Source: Holophagales bacterium
Lineage (GTDB): Bacteria; Acidobacteriota; Thermoanaerobaculia; UBA5066
Direction: 5' to 3'
Length of the DNA: 64,000 nucleotides
Assembly: GCA_016719485.1 (NCBI GenBank)
Contig: JADJZB010000006.1
Span: 1 to 64,000, forward strand
Each line of letters starts with the position of its first letter. The stretch's first letter is position 1. Under the pieces are notes generated by a model that had not been told where the DNA came from, made no database searches, and worked only from the letters and a program-made list of their open reading frames with translations. The position numbers and the translations under genes were made by a program. Shown here one piece after another: positions 54,959 through 62,948 of this stretch.

Positions 54959-55467
54959 CTCAGCCGCTCCTCGAGGAGTCGCGTGGCCATCTCGCGCTCG
55001 CGAGCACGTCCTGCCCGCAGGGCATCGAACAGAGCGAGAAGCTCGTACAAGGCGGGGTCTTCCAGCGCGGCGCCCGGTGCGGAAGGAATGAGCGGCGCGA
55101 GGCTCGGTCCACGCGCGGTGCCGTTCGGGTGAGGCCAGACGGGAGGCGGTTCGGAGGCGTCCGCGAGGAGTTCCTTCAGCGGCGAGGCGGCGTGCGCGGT
55201 CGGGATTCCCCTCGCCAACTCGCCCCGAAACGCCGGGAAGGAGTACTTCGCTCCGTGGACGAGAAACTCCCGGAGCGCCTCGGCCCGGGGTCTGACGCGC
55301 AGTCCTCCTGGCGGCAGCAGGCCGGCCGCGACCGCCCGCTTCACCGCGCCGTGAGCCTCCGACACGCTCATCCCCAGGGACCGGGCGAGGAGCGGGTAGG
55401 TCCAAGCCTGGTCGCGTCCGACCCAGAGCTTGAGAGCGACGAGGAGATCCTGCGGTTTCAGGGCCAT
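54955..55467 (-). CDS. Winged-helix protein, putative antitoxin
   Basis: 170 residues from ATG 55467. The N-terminal helix-turn-helix LVALKLWVGRDQAWTYPLLA and SLGMSVSEAHGAVKRAVAAG; the remainder is Pro/Ala-rich, ending in helices. A 22-bp near-palindrome at 55480-55501, centred on TTCGCGAA and just before the ATG, is a likely autoregulatory operator. Confidence 0.68.
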   Translation of the reverse strand: MALKPQDLLVALKLWVGRDQAWTYPLLARSLGMSVSEAHGAVKRAVAAGLLPPGGLRVRPRAEALREFLVHGAKYSFPAFRGELARGIPTAHAASPLKELLADASEPPPVWPHPNGTARGPSLAPLIPSAPGAALEDPALYELLALFDALRAGRAREREMATRLLEERLR

Positions 55468-55479
55468 GGAGGGAGTGTA

Positions 55480-55501
55480 TTCGTGATTCGCGAAACGCGA
55501 A
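55480..55501 (-). promoter_or_regulatory. Palindromic operator candidate
   Basis: A 22-bp imperfect palindrome with central TTCGCGAA and arms TTCGTGA and ACGCGAA, 13 nt upstream of the HTH gene ATG. Confidence 0.5.
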
Positions 55502-55571
55502 AGGGCGAGAACTCGAACCGGTTCTATTGGCCCGTCGCGAGGCCGCGTCTCGCAGGAACCCGATGCGATCC

Positions 55572-55650
55572 TCACGACCCTCGCCGCCAGTGTCGATACG
55601 CCTCAATCCACACCGCCCCGCCGGGAGGAAGATCGGGGAGACTCGGTGAG
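55572..55650 (-). pseudogene. Remnant of a YTxxEDHLAxPF-family gene end
   Basis: The minus strand ends WIEAYRHWRRGS before a stop, almost the same as WIEAYRYWRRGRA at the end of the gene at 50311; a few residues before it (HRVSPIFLP) are in another frame. The rest of the gene is gone. The remaining 55651-55826 holds nothing recognised. Confidence 0.5.
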
Positions 55651-55826
55651 CCTTGTGTACGAAACGTCGGGGATCGCAGGCGGAAGTCAACAGTTTGTTC
55701 TTCGCCGGGAACCACCCGAGAACGAACGGCGAATCGGAGGTGCTGCGAGGCGAGGAGGTGTCCACACTACTGTCCAAAACGGCCGGACCCATCGGGCTCC
55801 CGGCGTCGAAAGCGCTCCTTTTCCCC

Positions 55827-55871
55827 ATGGGGTTCAAGGGGTCGCGGGTTCGAATCTCGCCGTCCCGACCA
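55827..55871 (+). repeat. tRNA-Pro 3'-half repeat, copy 3
   Basis: It differs from the other two copies by one base in the T-stem (GCGGG for GCGAG), and the upstream 114 bp of the longer repeat are missing. It closes the nucleotidyltransferase/HTH module. Confidence 0.75.
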
Positions 55872-55982
55872 CTCTGATCGCCGAGACGGAAGCCGCGGAC
55901 GACCTCCACGGCGTCGAGCTTTTCGCGCGTCGACCAAGCCTCGTCTTGACGAAGCCGTTGGCCGCGCCGACCGGTTGAGGCG

Positions 55983-56327
55983 TCAGTCGAGGGAGTCGCG
56001 AAGCCGACGAAGTCGCGACGCGAGAACGGGCAGGTCGCTGACGACGATCATCCAGACGAGCTCGAGGTCCACCGCGAAGTACCCGTGGACGACCCGGTTC
56101 CTGAGGCCGACGACCCGCGGCCATTCCAGGTCCGGTGTGCTTGCCCTGAACTCATCCGGCACGTGAGCGGCTGCTTCTCCGAGAATCTCGAGGTTCCTCA
56201 CGACGGCGTCGGAGGTCTTCTCGTCGGCGAGGAATGCGGGCTGGTCCATTCTCGCGACATACCGCTCGATCCGCTCCGTCGCCTCGAGCATGTCGTCGAG
56301 CAGGAGGCGGACGGAGCGTCTAGACAT
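55983..56327 (-). CDS. hepT: HepT-family RNase toxin
   Basis: 114 residues of the DUF86/HEPN type: LLDDMLEATERIERYV, AVVRNLEILGEAAAHVP and the catalytic RNRVVHGYF (Rx4HxY). HepT is inhibited by AMP transfer from MntA, encoded directly upstream with an 8-nt overlap. It lies just outside the third tRNA half. Confidence 0.88.
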   Translation of the reverse strand: MSRRSVRLLLDDMLEATERIERYVARMDQPAFLADEKTSDAVVRNLEILGEAAAHVPDEFRASTPDLEWPRVVGLRNRVVHGYFAVDLELVWMIVVSDLPVLASRLRRLRDSLD

Positions 56328-56613
56328 GAAGAGCTTCGAGCCGGATAGCGTCCATGTGACGTGGACGCAGCGCCCGCGTTGAGATGAGGTCGACCGGTCG
56401 GCCGAGGGCCTCTTCGAGCTTGTCGGCGAGCGTGACGAAATCGAGTCCGATCGCGGGATCTACTTCGACGAGGATGTCGATGTCGCTTCGGTCGGTCTCG
56501 TCGCCCCGCGCGAACGAGCCGAAGAGGGCCAGGTCGCGCACGCCGAAGCGACGTCCGAGGTCGGGCTTCATTGCCCGGAGGGTCGAGATGATCTCCTCGC
56601 GGGATCGAACCAT
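56320..56613 (-). CDS. mntA: MntA-family nucleotidyltransferase antitoxin
   Basis: 97 residues with LALFGSFARGDETDRSDIDI, the GSFARG-x-SDID nucleotidyltransferase motif of MNT antitoxins, and VEVDPAIGLDFVTLADKLEE. It AMPylates a Tyr of HepT and so neutralises it (family knowledge). Starts at ATG 56613. Confidence 0.88.
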   Translation of the reverse strand: MVRSREEIISTLRAMKPDLGRRFGVRDLALFGSFARGDETDRSDIDILVEVDPAIGLDFVTLADKLEEALGRPVDLISTRALRPRHMDAIRLEALHV

Positions 56614-56625
56614 GGCGAGGCGAGT

Positions 56626-56745
56626 CTAGCCGGAAGCCGGGAAACGGGGTCGAAGCCAGTGTTGCGAGAGGCACTCTCGTCTGACCGTGGCGTTGAAGGA
56701 CTCGGCGAAGGCGTTGTCCACCGGCTTGCCAGGCCGTCGCGGAAG
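56626..56745 (-). pseudogene. IS3-family transposase fragment
   Basis: The minus strand reads GKPVDNAFAESFNATVRREC and LSQHWLRP up to a stop at 56626. This is the C-terminal part of the DDE integrase core of IS3-type transposases (the E is the third catalytic residue). The rest of the gene and the inverted repeats are missing. Confidence 0.72.
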
Positions 56746-56799
56746 GCGGCGGACGAGAGGCCCGCCCGCCCGTTCGGGACGGCCGTCGCGTGAGCGAGC

Positions 56800-57723
56800 T
56801 CAGCCGAGGAGCAGCCGGACGAGGTGGTAGTAGACGGGCGCCGACAGGAGGAGCGAGTCGACCCGGTCGAGCATCCCGCCGTGCCCGGGCAGGAGCGCGC
56901 TCCAGTCCTTGAGGCCCAGGTCTCTCTTCACGGACGAGAGGAGGAGGCCGCCCGCAACCCCGAGGAGGTAGACCACCAGTGCGAGCGCCGCACCCTGGCG
57001 CCAGGTGAAGGGAGTCGAGCCGTGGAGCAGCACGCCGAGGCCGACGGCGAAGAGAAGCCCTCCTGCGAAACCTTCCCACGTCTTGGACGGAGAGCGGGCG
57101 GAGAGCGGGTGCCGGCCCAGGAGGCGGCCGGAGACGTACTGGGCCACGTCGCTCGACTGGACCACAAGAAGCAGGAAGCCGGCGAGGAGCGGGCCCGAGG
57201 CGGGAGCGGCCTGCGGCCGGAGGTACCAGAGCGCGGCGACGTGGGGAAGGCCCCAGAGAGTGCCCAGCAGCGCGAGGTGAAAGTGCAAAGCGCGCCGTCT
57301 CGCGTCGCCCGGCGGCGAGGATGCCCACGCCGCCAGGACGAGGCCGAGGCCGGCGAGTCCGATGACCGGCGAGACGAGCCAGTAGCCGGAATACGGCACG
57401 AGCGCGAACAAGAGAGGCAGTGCCCCGTAGAAAAGGACGGACATCGAGGTGTAATCCCGGACACTCGAGATTCCCCGCCTCGAGAGGAGTTCCCGGAGAC
57501 CTTGCGCGGCAACCACGGCGAAAAGGAAGAGGGCGCCGGGCGGTCCCGCGAAGTAGGCCGCAGCGAGGACGCCGAGGATCCAGGCCCAGCCGACGGCCCG
57601 GTCCACGAGGTTGCGGCCCGTGGCGTTCCCGGGCCCGAGCCGTCGGCGGATCAGGAGCACGACGGCGGTGCCGAGCGCCAGCGCGCCGGCGACCCACGTC
57701 CAGAGGCGCCAGACCTCGGTCAG
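56800..57723 (-). CDS. CDP-diglyceride synthase-like protein (CdsA/YnbB family)
   Basis: About 307 residues with eight or so membrane segments. The CdsA signature near the C-terminus is intact: SVKRDLGLKDWSALLPGHGG then MLDRVDSLL. The start is uncertain: the frame overlaps the acyltransferase gene end, a CTG at 57723 would overlap its TGA (CTGA), and the next GTG lies within the first membrane segment. CdsA enzymes make CDP-diacylglycerol from phosphatidate and CTP. It is last of four overlapping genes similar to the E. coli ynb cluster. Confidence 0.78.
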   Translation of the reverse strand: MTEVWRLWTWVAGALALGTAVVLLIRRRLGPGNATGRNLVDRAVGWAWILGVLAAAYFAGPPGALFLFAVVAAQGLRELLSRRGISSVRDYTSMSVLFYGALPLLFALVPYSGYWLVSPVIGLAGLGLVLAAWASSPPGDARRRALHFHLALLGTLWGLPHVAALWYLRPQAAPASGPLLAGFLLLVVQSSDVAQYVSGRLLGRHPLSARSPSKTWEGFAGGLLFAVGLGVLLHGSTPFTWRQGAALALVVYLLGVAGGLLLSSVKRDLGLKDWSALLPGHGGMLDRVDSLLLSAPVYYHLVRLLLG

Positions 57724-58403
57724 GCCCGGCCTCCGGACGGGGACGAGGGTCGGAGGGCCAGGAGAGCTGCCCGGGCGCGTTCGAGGAAGTCCTCCTGGCT
57801 CTCTCCCGCAGCCGTCGCGAGGAGGGGACCGAAGAAGGCGCGGCAAAGAAGGGGTATCGGTAGGTACGCCCCTTTCGGCAGGCCCCGTCCCGGGTTCTCC
57901 AGCCAGACCGGCTGTATCTCGGCCCACGGGCACCGCCTGACGATGTGGTAGAGGCCGGGCCGGAACGGGAGAAGGCCGTTCCCGAGGTTCCGGGTCCCCT
58001 CCGGGAAGAGGAGCAGCGAGTCGCCGTTTCGAAGGGCGGCCTCCATGCGCTCCACCGCGTCCCCCGGCCCCCCGTTCGTCTGGCGTTCGACCAGGACCGC
58101 GTGGAAGACCCGTTTGGCGAGGTATCGCCGGACGGGGCCTGCCGTCCAGTAGTCGGCGGCGGCGACGGGTCGGAGCCTGGGTCTCTCCCGCGCTGGAATC
58201 GAGGACCAGACGAGCGCCGAGTCGGCGTGGCTGGCGTGGTTCACGTAGAAGACGCGCGGGCGGGCCGGGTCCCAGGGCACGCTCCAGGCGGTCTCCAGCG
58301 AGGTCATCGCCTTGCAGAACCCGGCCAGCGCGTGACCGCAGAGGCGGTCGAGGAGTGGGGGGCGGATCCCGGGAATCGATCCTTCAGGAAAGGGAGGACT
58401 CAA
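57720..58403 (-). CDS. 1-acyl-glycerol-phosphate acyltransferase family protein
   Basis: 227 residues from a TTG at 58403 (TTGA overlap). The acyltransferase box is VFYVNHASHADSALVW (Hx4D) and the second motif is LFPEGTRNLGNG; PVWLENPGRGLPKG follows. PlsC-like enzymes add an acyl chain to lysophosphatidate. It is placed between the phosphatase and CdsA-like genes, as a lipid-building step would require. Confidence 0.82.
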   Translation of the reverse strand: MSPPFPEGSIPGIRPPLLDRLCGHALAGFCKAMTSLETAWSVPWDPARPRVFYVNHASHADSALVWSSIPARERPRLRPVAAADYWTAGPVRRYLAKRVFHAVLVERQTNGGPGDAVERMEAALRNGDSLLLFPEGTRNLGNGLLPFRPGLYHIVRRCPWAEIQPVWLENPGRGLPKGAYLPIPLLCRAFFGPLLATAAGESQEDFLERARAALLALRPSSPSGGRA

Positions 58404-59680
58404 GAAGTCTCCCCGATCCCGAGGAGAGCGAGCTGGGAGGGCTTCGCGCGGGCCTGCGGCCGAGCCTCGCGGGCTCTCTCCCAGGCCGCAGCCGGCTCGA
58501 TCCCGCTCCGCGCCAGGACCGCGCTGGCCACGAGGACGCTCCGCTGGAGGCCCATGGCGCAGTGGATCAGAACGGGTCCTGCCGACCAGGCTGCCGAGGC
58601 TGCCGCGACGGCCCGATCCCACTCGTCGGGCGACGGAGTGGCGAGGTCGAGGAGCGGGGCTCGGACCCGGACGACTCCTTCGCCCGGACCGGGAGCCAGG
58701 ATCTCCGGGGCGAGGTTCACCACGGTCTTCACGCCCAGTTCCGCCGCCTCGCGTGCGCGGGGTGCGCGTCCGACCGAGAGCCCCGGAGCGAGCTCGGCGA
58801 AGGCGGGAAGGCCCCGCGTCTGCAGCCGTGCGGAAAGGGTTGCCGCGAGCCGCACGGGGAGCATGAGGGCGCGCCAGTGCCACGGCGCTTCCGTCGGGCC
58901 GAAGACCCCCGGCCCGAAGCCGAGGTATCCGGCCGCCACCAGCGTCAGGGCGAGCCCGGGCCAGGCCAGGAGCCACCCGAAGCCTCCCTGCCACGCCGCG
59001 ATGACGAAGGCGGCGAGGCCCCCGAGCAGGTAGGAGAGGCCGATGACGGACTCTCGCCGGTCGGGCCTCAGGATCCGGAGCCGCAGCGGTATCGCGCAGA
59101 GGCAGACGACGCCGGCCGCGACGCCGGTCACCACGTCCACCGCGTGGTGCTGCCAGGTGGTGAGGACCGAGAGGCCGACGAGGAGACTCCAGCCGTGAAC
59201 CGCCCACCGCCACGGTCCGTGGACCTTCCCCGCGTAGAAGGTCCAGAGAACGAGGAGCAGCGAGACGTGCAGCGACGGGGCCTGGTTGAACGGCAGGTCG
59301 AAGGACGAGAGCAGGGCGAAGAGGGCCCCGGGCAGGCCGTCCGCGGCCGGCCTCTCGAAGCTGAAACGGAGCGGAAAGGCGAGAAAGCCGGCCAGGGAGA
59401 CGACTGAGGCAAGGACGAGGCGCGCGACGTGGACGCGGAGCTCGCGCCGGGTCGCGCACAGGAGGACGGACGCGGCGTAGGCGAGGTCGATGCTCCAGTA
59501 CGGGACGATGGTCCAGGGCAGGAACGGGATGTGGCGCTCCCAGGCCCAGACCACGATTCCCACGTCCGTCCGGGTCGCCGTGAAGGCGTTGGCCCAGCCG
59601 TAGGTCCCGAAGAAGAAGACCCCGAGGAACGCGAGCCACAGTGCGGCCTCTACCCGGGGGCGGCGTTCGGCTCCCGTCAT
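58400..59680 (-). CDS. PAP2-like phosphatase fused to dual-specificity phosphatase (YnbD-like)
   Basis: 426 residues from ATG 59680 (ATGA overlap with the next gene). The first 290 residues are membrane-embedded, with a PAP2/Aur1-like site (FNQAPSLHVSLL and WQHHAVDVV). The C-terminal 140 residues are a DSP domain with P-loop VLIHCAMGLQRSV (Cys-x5-Arg). E. coli YnbD has the same fusion. It could remove phosphate from a lipid and from a second, soluble substrate. Confidence 0.8.
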   Translation of the reverse strand: MTGAERRPRVEAALWLAFLGVFFFGTYGWANAFTATRTDVGIVVWAWERHIPFLPWTIVPYWSIDLAYAASVLLCATRRELRVHVARLVLASVVSLAGFLAFPLRFSFERPAADGLPGALFALLSSFDLPFNQAPSLHVSLLLVLWTFYAGKVHGPWRWAVHGWSLLVGLSVLTTWQHHAVDVVTGVAAGVVCLCAIPLRLRILRPDRRESVIGLSYLLGGLAAFVIAAWQGGFGWLLAWPGLALTLVAAGYLGFGPGVFGPTEAPWHWRALMLPVRLAATLSARLQTRGLPAFAELAPGLSVGRAPRAREAAELGVKTVVNLAPEILAPGPGEGVVRVRAPLLDLATPSPDEWDRAVAAASAAWSAGPVLIHCAMGLQRSVLVASAVLARSGIEPAAAWERAREARPQARAKPSQLALLGIGETS

Positions 59681-61449
59681 GCGGCGCGCCGGGCGAGGGA
59701 GACGGTGAAGAGGCCCGCCTCGTCGACCCGCTGGTCCGCCTTCTCGAAGCCGGCTTCCTCCACCAGCTGGTCCATCTCCCGCTGCGAGCGGCAGCGCATC
59801 ACCCACGGTGCGCCGCCCCGGTGGCTCGTCAGGAGGCGCGCGATCATCTCGAGCTGGGGATGCCACGGCTGGTTCGTGTAGACGAGCCACCCGCCTGGCG
59901 CCATCGCGGCGGCGAGGCCGGAGAGGCTCCGGCGCACCCCGTCGTTTTCGGGGAACAGCTCGAAGAGGCCCGAGACGACGGCCACGTCGGGGCGCGGCCT
60001 CACGTCGGCGAGAGAGTCGGGGTCAAAAGCGTCGCCCTGCTCGAACCTCACGCGGCCGTCGAGCCCTCGTTCGCGGATCCGCGCGCTTCCTTCCCGGACG
60101 TTCTCGGGAAGCAGGTCCCGGAGGAGCGCCGTCGCCTCGGGCACGCTCTCGAGGACGTCCAGCAGGTATCGCCCGTGTCCCGCGGCCGGGTCGAGGAGGT
60201 GCGGCGCCCGGCCCGTGGCCGCCACCCGCTCGCACGCGAGGCGGATCAGCTCGCCGAGCTGGCGCCTCCTCACCCGGACGCCGCGCCACCCGGGAGCGTC
60301 GAGGTAGACGCGGTCCACGAGCCGCCCCACGCCGATCCGCCCGGCGGCCTCGTCACCGTAGACGTGGTCGAGGCTCGCGCCCGAGTCGAAGCCGGTCCGG
60401 CAGCCGAGGTCGATCCCGTGCGACAGGCGGCCCAGCGTCCGGAGCCCGACGCGCTGCGCGTTCCAGAGGAAGCCCATCGGGGAAAGCGACGGCAGGGGGC
60501 GCGACAGCCGGCGCCAGGTCTCGAAGGAGGGCCCCGACCGGTCCTCCGCGGTCCGGTCAGGGTCCTCGAGCGGCGCCTGGAAGATCCGGTCGAGGAAGCC
60601 CCGCAAAGGGGTCAGGGCACGGGAGCGTTCCTTCTCGCCCAGCGTGTCGTGAAAGAAGTCCCGCAGGACGATGCATTCCTTCGTCGCCGCGCCGAGCCGC
60701 TCGAAGAAGCGGAGCTGCGGCGCGCGGCGCACGACCCAGTCCTTGCCGGAGACGAGGAGCAGCGTCGGGGTGCGGATCGCCTGGGCGTCTGCCACGAGCC
60801 GGTCGCCCGCCTCGAGGAGGCCGAGGAGGATGTCCCCCGAGATGACGCGGGAGACGAGCGGGTCCGTTTCGTACGAGGCGACCCGCTCCGGGTCGTGCGT
60901 GAGGACGTTCCCTTTGACGTAGGACGTCACGGCGAAGTTGCCCCTGAGGCGCCGCAGGAGCGAGAGCCCCGGTCGTGCGAACGGGACGTAGAGCTTCACC
61001 GAGAAGGCCGGCGTCGCCAGGACGAGGCCGCGGATGCGGGGGGCGTAGTCGTGCACCCACGCGGCCGCGAGGACGGCGCCGACGCTCTGGGCCACGAGGG
61101 CGACGTCCTCTCGCCCGTGCGCGTGCCGGGCGCAGAGGTGGTCGACGAAGGTCCCCACGTCGCGGATCGAGGTGCCGAAGCTCGGGCTGTGTCCCCGCTC
61201 GCCGGGCGACAGGCCGTGCCCGCGCGCGTCCCAGGCGTAGACGTCCACGCCGGGGAGCTCGAGCTCGTCCACGAGGTGCTGCAGGCGGCCCGAGTGCTCG
61301 TGACCGCGGTGAAGGAGCACGAGGGCGGGCCGGGCGGGCCAGCCCTCGGGGGCCGATCCGCGCGCGGGCCAGTGCCGGTAGACAAGCTCGACGCCGTCGT
61401 GGGTGGGAAAGGTCAGGAGCGCGGCGTCCCGCGTCACGGACCACCCCAC
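59677..61449 (-). CDS. Alpha/beta hydrolase fused to methyltransferase-like domain (YnbC-like)
   Basis: 590 residues from GTG 61449. N-terminal alpha/beta hydrolase: VLLHRGHEHSGR, YAWDARGHGLSPGERG, nucleophile elbow VALVAQSVGAVLAA and a late FFHDTLGEKERS. C-terminal methyltransferase-like domain from about 380: LLDPAAGHGRYLLDVL, GLDGRVRFEQGDA, GGWLVYTNQPWHPQ. E. coli YnbC has this architecture. A minus-strand TACAAT at 61478-61483 is a possible -10 for the operon. Confidence 0.82.
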   Translation of the reverse strand: MGWSVTRDAALLTFPTHDGVELVYRHWPARGSAPEGWPARPALVLLHRGHEHSGRLQHLVDELELPGVDVYAWDARGHGLSPGERGHSPSFGTSIRDVGTFVDHLCARHAHGREDVALVAQSVGAVLAAAWVHDYAPRIRGLVLATPAFSVKLYVPFARPGLSLLRRLRGNFAVTSYVKGNVLTHDPERVASYETDPLVSRVISGDILLGLLEAGDRLVADAQAIRTPTLLLVSGKDWVVRRAPQLRFFERLGAATKECIVLRDFFHDTLGEKERSRALTPLRGFLDRIFQAPLEDPDRTAEDRSGPSFETWRRLSRPLPSLSPMGFLWNAQRVGLRTLGRLSHGIDLGCRTGFDSGASLDHVYGDEAAGRIGVGRLVDRVYLDAPGWRGVRVRRRQLGELIRLACERVAATGRAPHLLDPAAGHGRYLLDVLESVPEATALLRDLLPENVREGSARIRERGLDGRVRFEQGDAFDPDSLADVRPRPDVAVVSGLFELFPENDGVRRSLSGLAAAMAPGGWLVYTNQPWHPQLEMIARLLTSHRGGAPWVMRCRSQREMDQLVEEAGFEKADQRVDEAGLFTVSLARRAA

Positions 61450-61576
61450 GGAGCAATGTCATGCATGAAAGCGAGGCATTGTAGCGTCCGATCGCCGGAC
61501 GCCGCCGGCTTCCTTGACGGTCCCCCCTCGCCGCTCGAAAATCCGGCTGCTGCCCACGACACGAAAGGATGTCCTC

Positions 61577-61990
61577 ATGAGCTACACGGACCTCGTCCAG
61601 ATGTACTTCGAGCGGTCCAACGGCCTGCAGTGGCTCTGGACGCTCTACGTCGTCATCGCCGGCGGCCTCCTGGCCTTCTCGTCGATGCGCAAGCAGCGGG
61701 ACGTCGCCACCACGTCGCTCATCACCGTCCTGTTCTGCATCTTCGCGTACAAGAACCTCGGCGGCCTGAAGGACATCACGATGCAGCGGTTCGCGGTCCT
61801 CGACGCGTTGAAGGCCGTTGCCGCCGACTCCGGAGCGAGCGGCGCCGCGCGGCTCATCGAGCCCACCCTGGTTCCACCCCCCTGGGAAGAGGGGCGGAAC
61901 ACCCACGTCGTCAGCGACGTCCTCCTCGTCGCGGCCCTCTGGGCCATGGAGCTGCGGAGGAAGAGGCAGTCCATGGAGACCTCGTCGTAG
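61577..61990 (+). CDS. Small membrane protein of unknown function
   Basis: 137 residues from ATG 61577 (GAAAGGA). Membrane segments at about 18-37 (QWLWTLYVVIAGGLLAF) and 46-63 (TTSLITVLFCIFAYKNLG), and a third near the C-terminus (VVSDVLLVAALWAME). Divergent from the lipid operon. No family recognised. The gap 61991-62148 holds nothing. Confidence 0.65.
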   Translation: MSYTDLVQMYFERSNGLQWLWTLYVVIAGGLLAFSSMRKQRDVATTSLITVLFCIFAYKNLGGLKDITMQRFAVLDALKAVAADSGASGAARLIEPTLVPPPWEEGRNTHVVSDVLLVAALWAMELRRKRQSMETSS

Positions 61991-62148
61991 GACCGGCGCC
62001 CAGCCCTTGGCGGCGTCGTAGGGAGACCTCGAGCGCACCGAGCCTGCGGCGCCCGCCGGTCAGGGAGGGCAGGGGACCCTGGGTGGAGGTGCTGCCGGCA
62101 GAGGGCTGCGCTCCTGTGGCGGCCCTGTCTCGAGTCCCGCTGCGCCGA

Positions 62149-62769
62149 TCAGCGGCCGACGAGCTTCTGCAGGTGTTCCGGGTAGCGGGCGCCGTGCAGC
62201 GTGACCTTCGCGGAGACTTCGTCGATCTCGCGGAGATCCTCCGGGGAGAGGGTCAGCCCGGCCGCGCCGAGGTTCTCGCCGAGCCGGTGGAGCTTCGTCG
62301 TGCCCGGGATCGGGACGATCCACGGCTTCTGCGCGAGGAGCCAAGCGAGGGCGATTTGCGCGGGCGTCGCCCCCTTCGCTTCAGCGATCCGCCGCAGCAT
62401 CTCGACGAACGCGAGGTTCGCCTTGCGCGCTTCGGGCGCGAACCGGGGAACGACGTTGCGAAAGTCGGTCTTGTCGGAAGTCGTCTTCTCGTCGATCGCG
62501 CCCGTGAGGAGGCCTTTCCCGAGCGGGCTGAAGGGGACGAATCCGATCCCCAGCTCCTCGAGCGTCGGAATCACCTCCGCCTCGGGCTCTCTCCACCAGA
62601 GGGAGTACTCGCTCTGGAGCGCGGTGACGCGCTGGACGGCGTGAGCGCGGCGGATCGTCGCTGGAGCGAGCGGACTGGTCGCGCTCGTGGCGGCCCAGGC
62701 GCGGGCGTCGTACGAGGTCGATTCGACCTTCGAGGTGCCGGCGGGCTTGGTGTTCGTCGCTTCGGTCAT
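62149..62769 (-). pseudogene. Aldo-keto reductase, N-terminal half missing
   Basis: 206 residues. The C-terminal half of an AKR is clear: VTALQSEYSLWWREPE, GIGFVPFSPLGKGLLTG, AQIALAWLLAQKPWIVPIPG. The expected N-terminal half with the catalytic Asp, Tyr, Lys and His is absent; a 35-residue unrelated leader (MTEATNTKPAGTSKVEST) precedes the break. Normal length is about 330. Probably an internal deletion made it inactive. The gap 62770-62948 holds no other gene. Confidence 0.72.
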
Positions 62770-62948
62770 TTCGGGTCGCCTCCCGGCGTCGACAAGGTAG
62801 GGCGTCCGGGCCGGTCGGTCATTAGCAAAACGCGCCAATGTGGTGGCGGAACGCGCCAGGAGGCCGATACCTGCAGCCGATTCGGCTGTCATGCGGCAAC
62901 CCCGAGACGTTCGCCAGGGTCACTTCATCCCTGCTCGCAGCCGTGATG

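Larger units (their letters stand above)
49835..55871. mobile_element. Accreted island bounded by tRNA-Pro 3'-half repeats
   Basis: Three 45-bp tRNA-Pro 3' halves at 49835, 54135 and 55827 delimit a 4.3-kb module (primase-helicase, PIN/UPF0175 pair, small metal-binding-like gene) and a 1.7-kb module (nucleotidyltransferase/HTH pair). Integrases of many elements target exactly this part of tRNA genes. No integrase, recombinase or transposase lies inside; modules may be satellites mobilised from elsewhere. Confidence 0.6.

Noticed and set aside
59641..62946. 1101-residue plus-strand frame
   Set aside because: Low-complexity Arg/Glu/Ala sequence crossing two well-supported minus-strand genes and a plus-strand gene in another frame; shadow.
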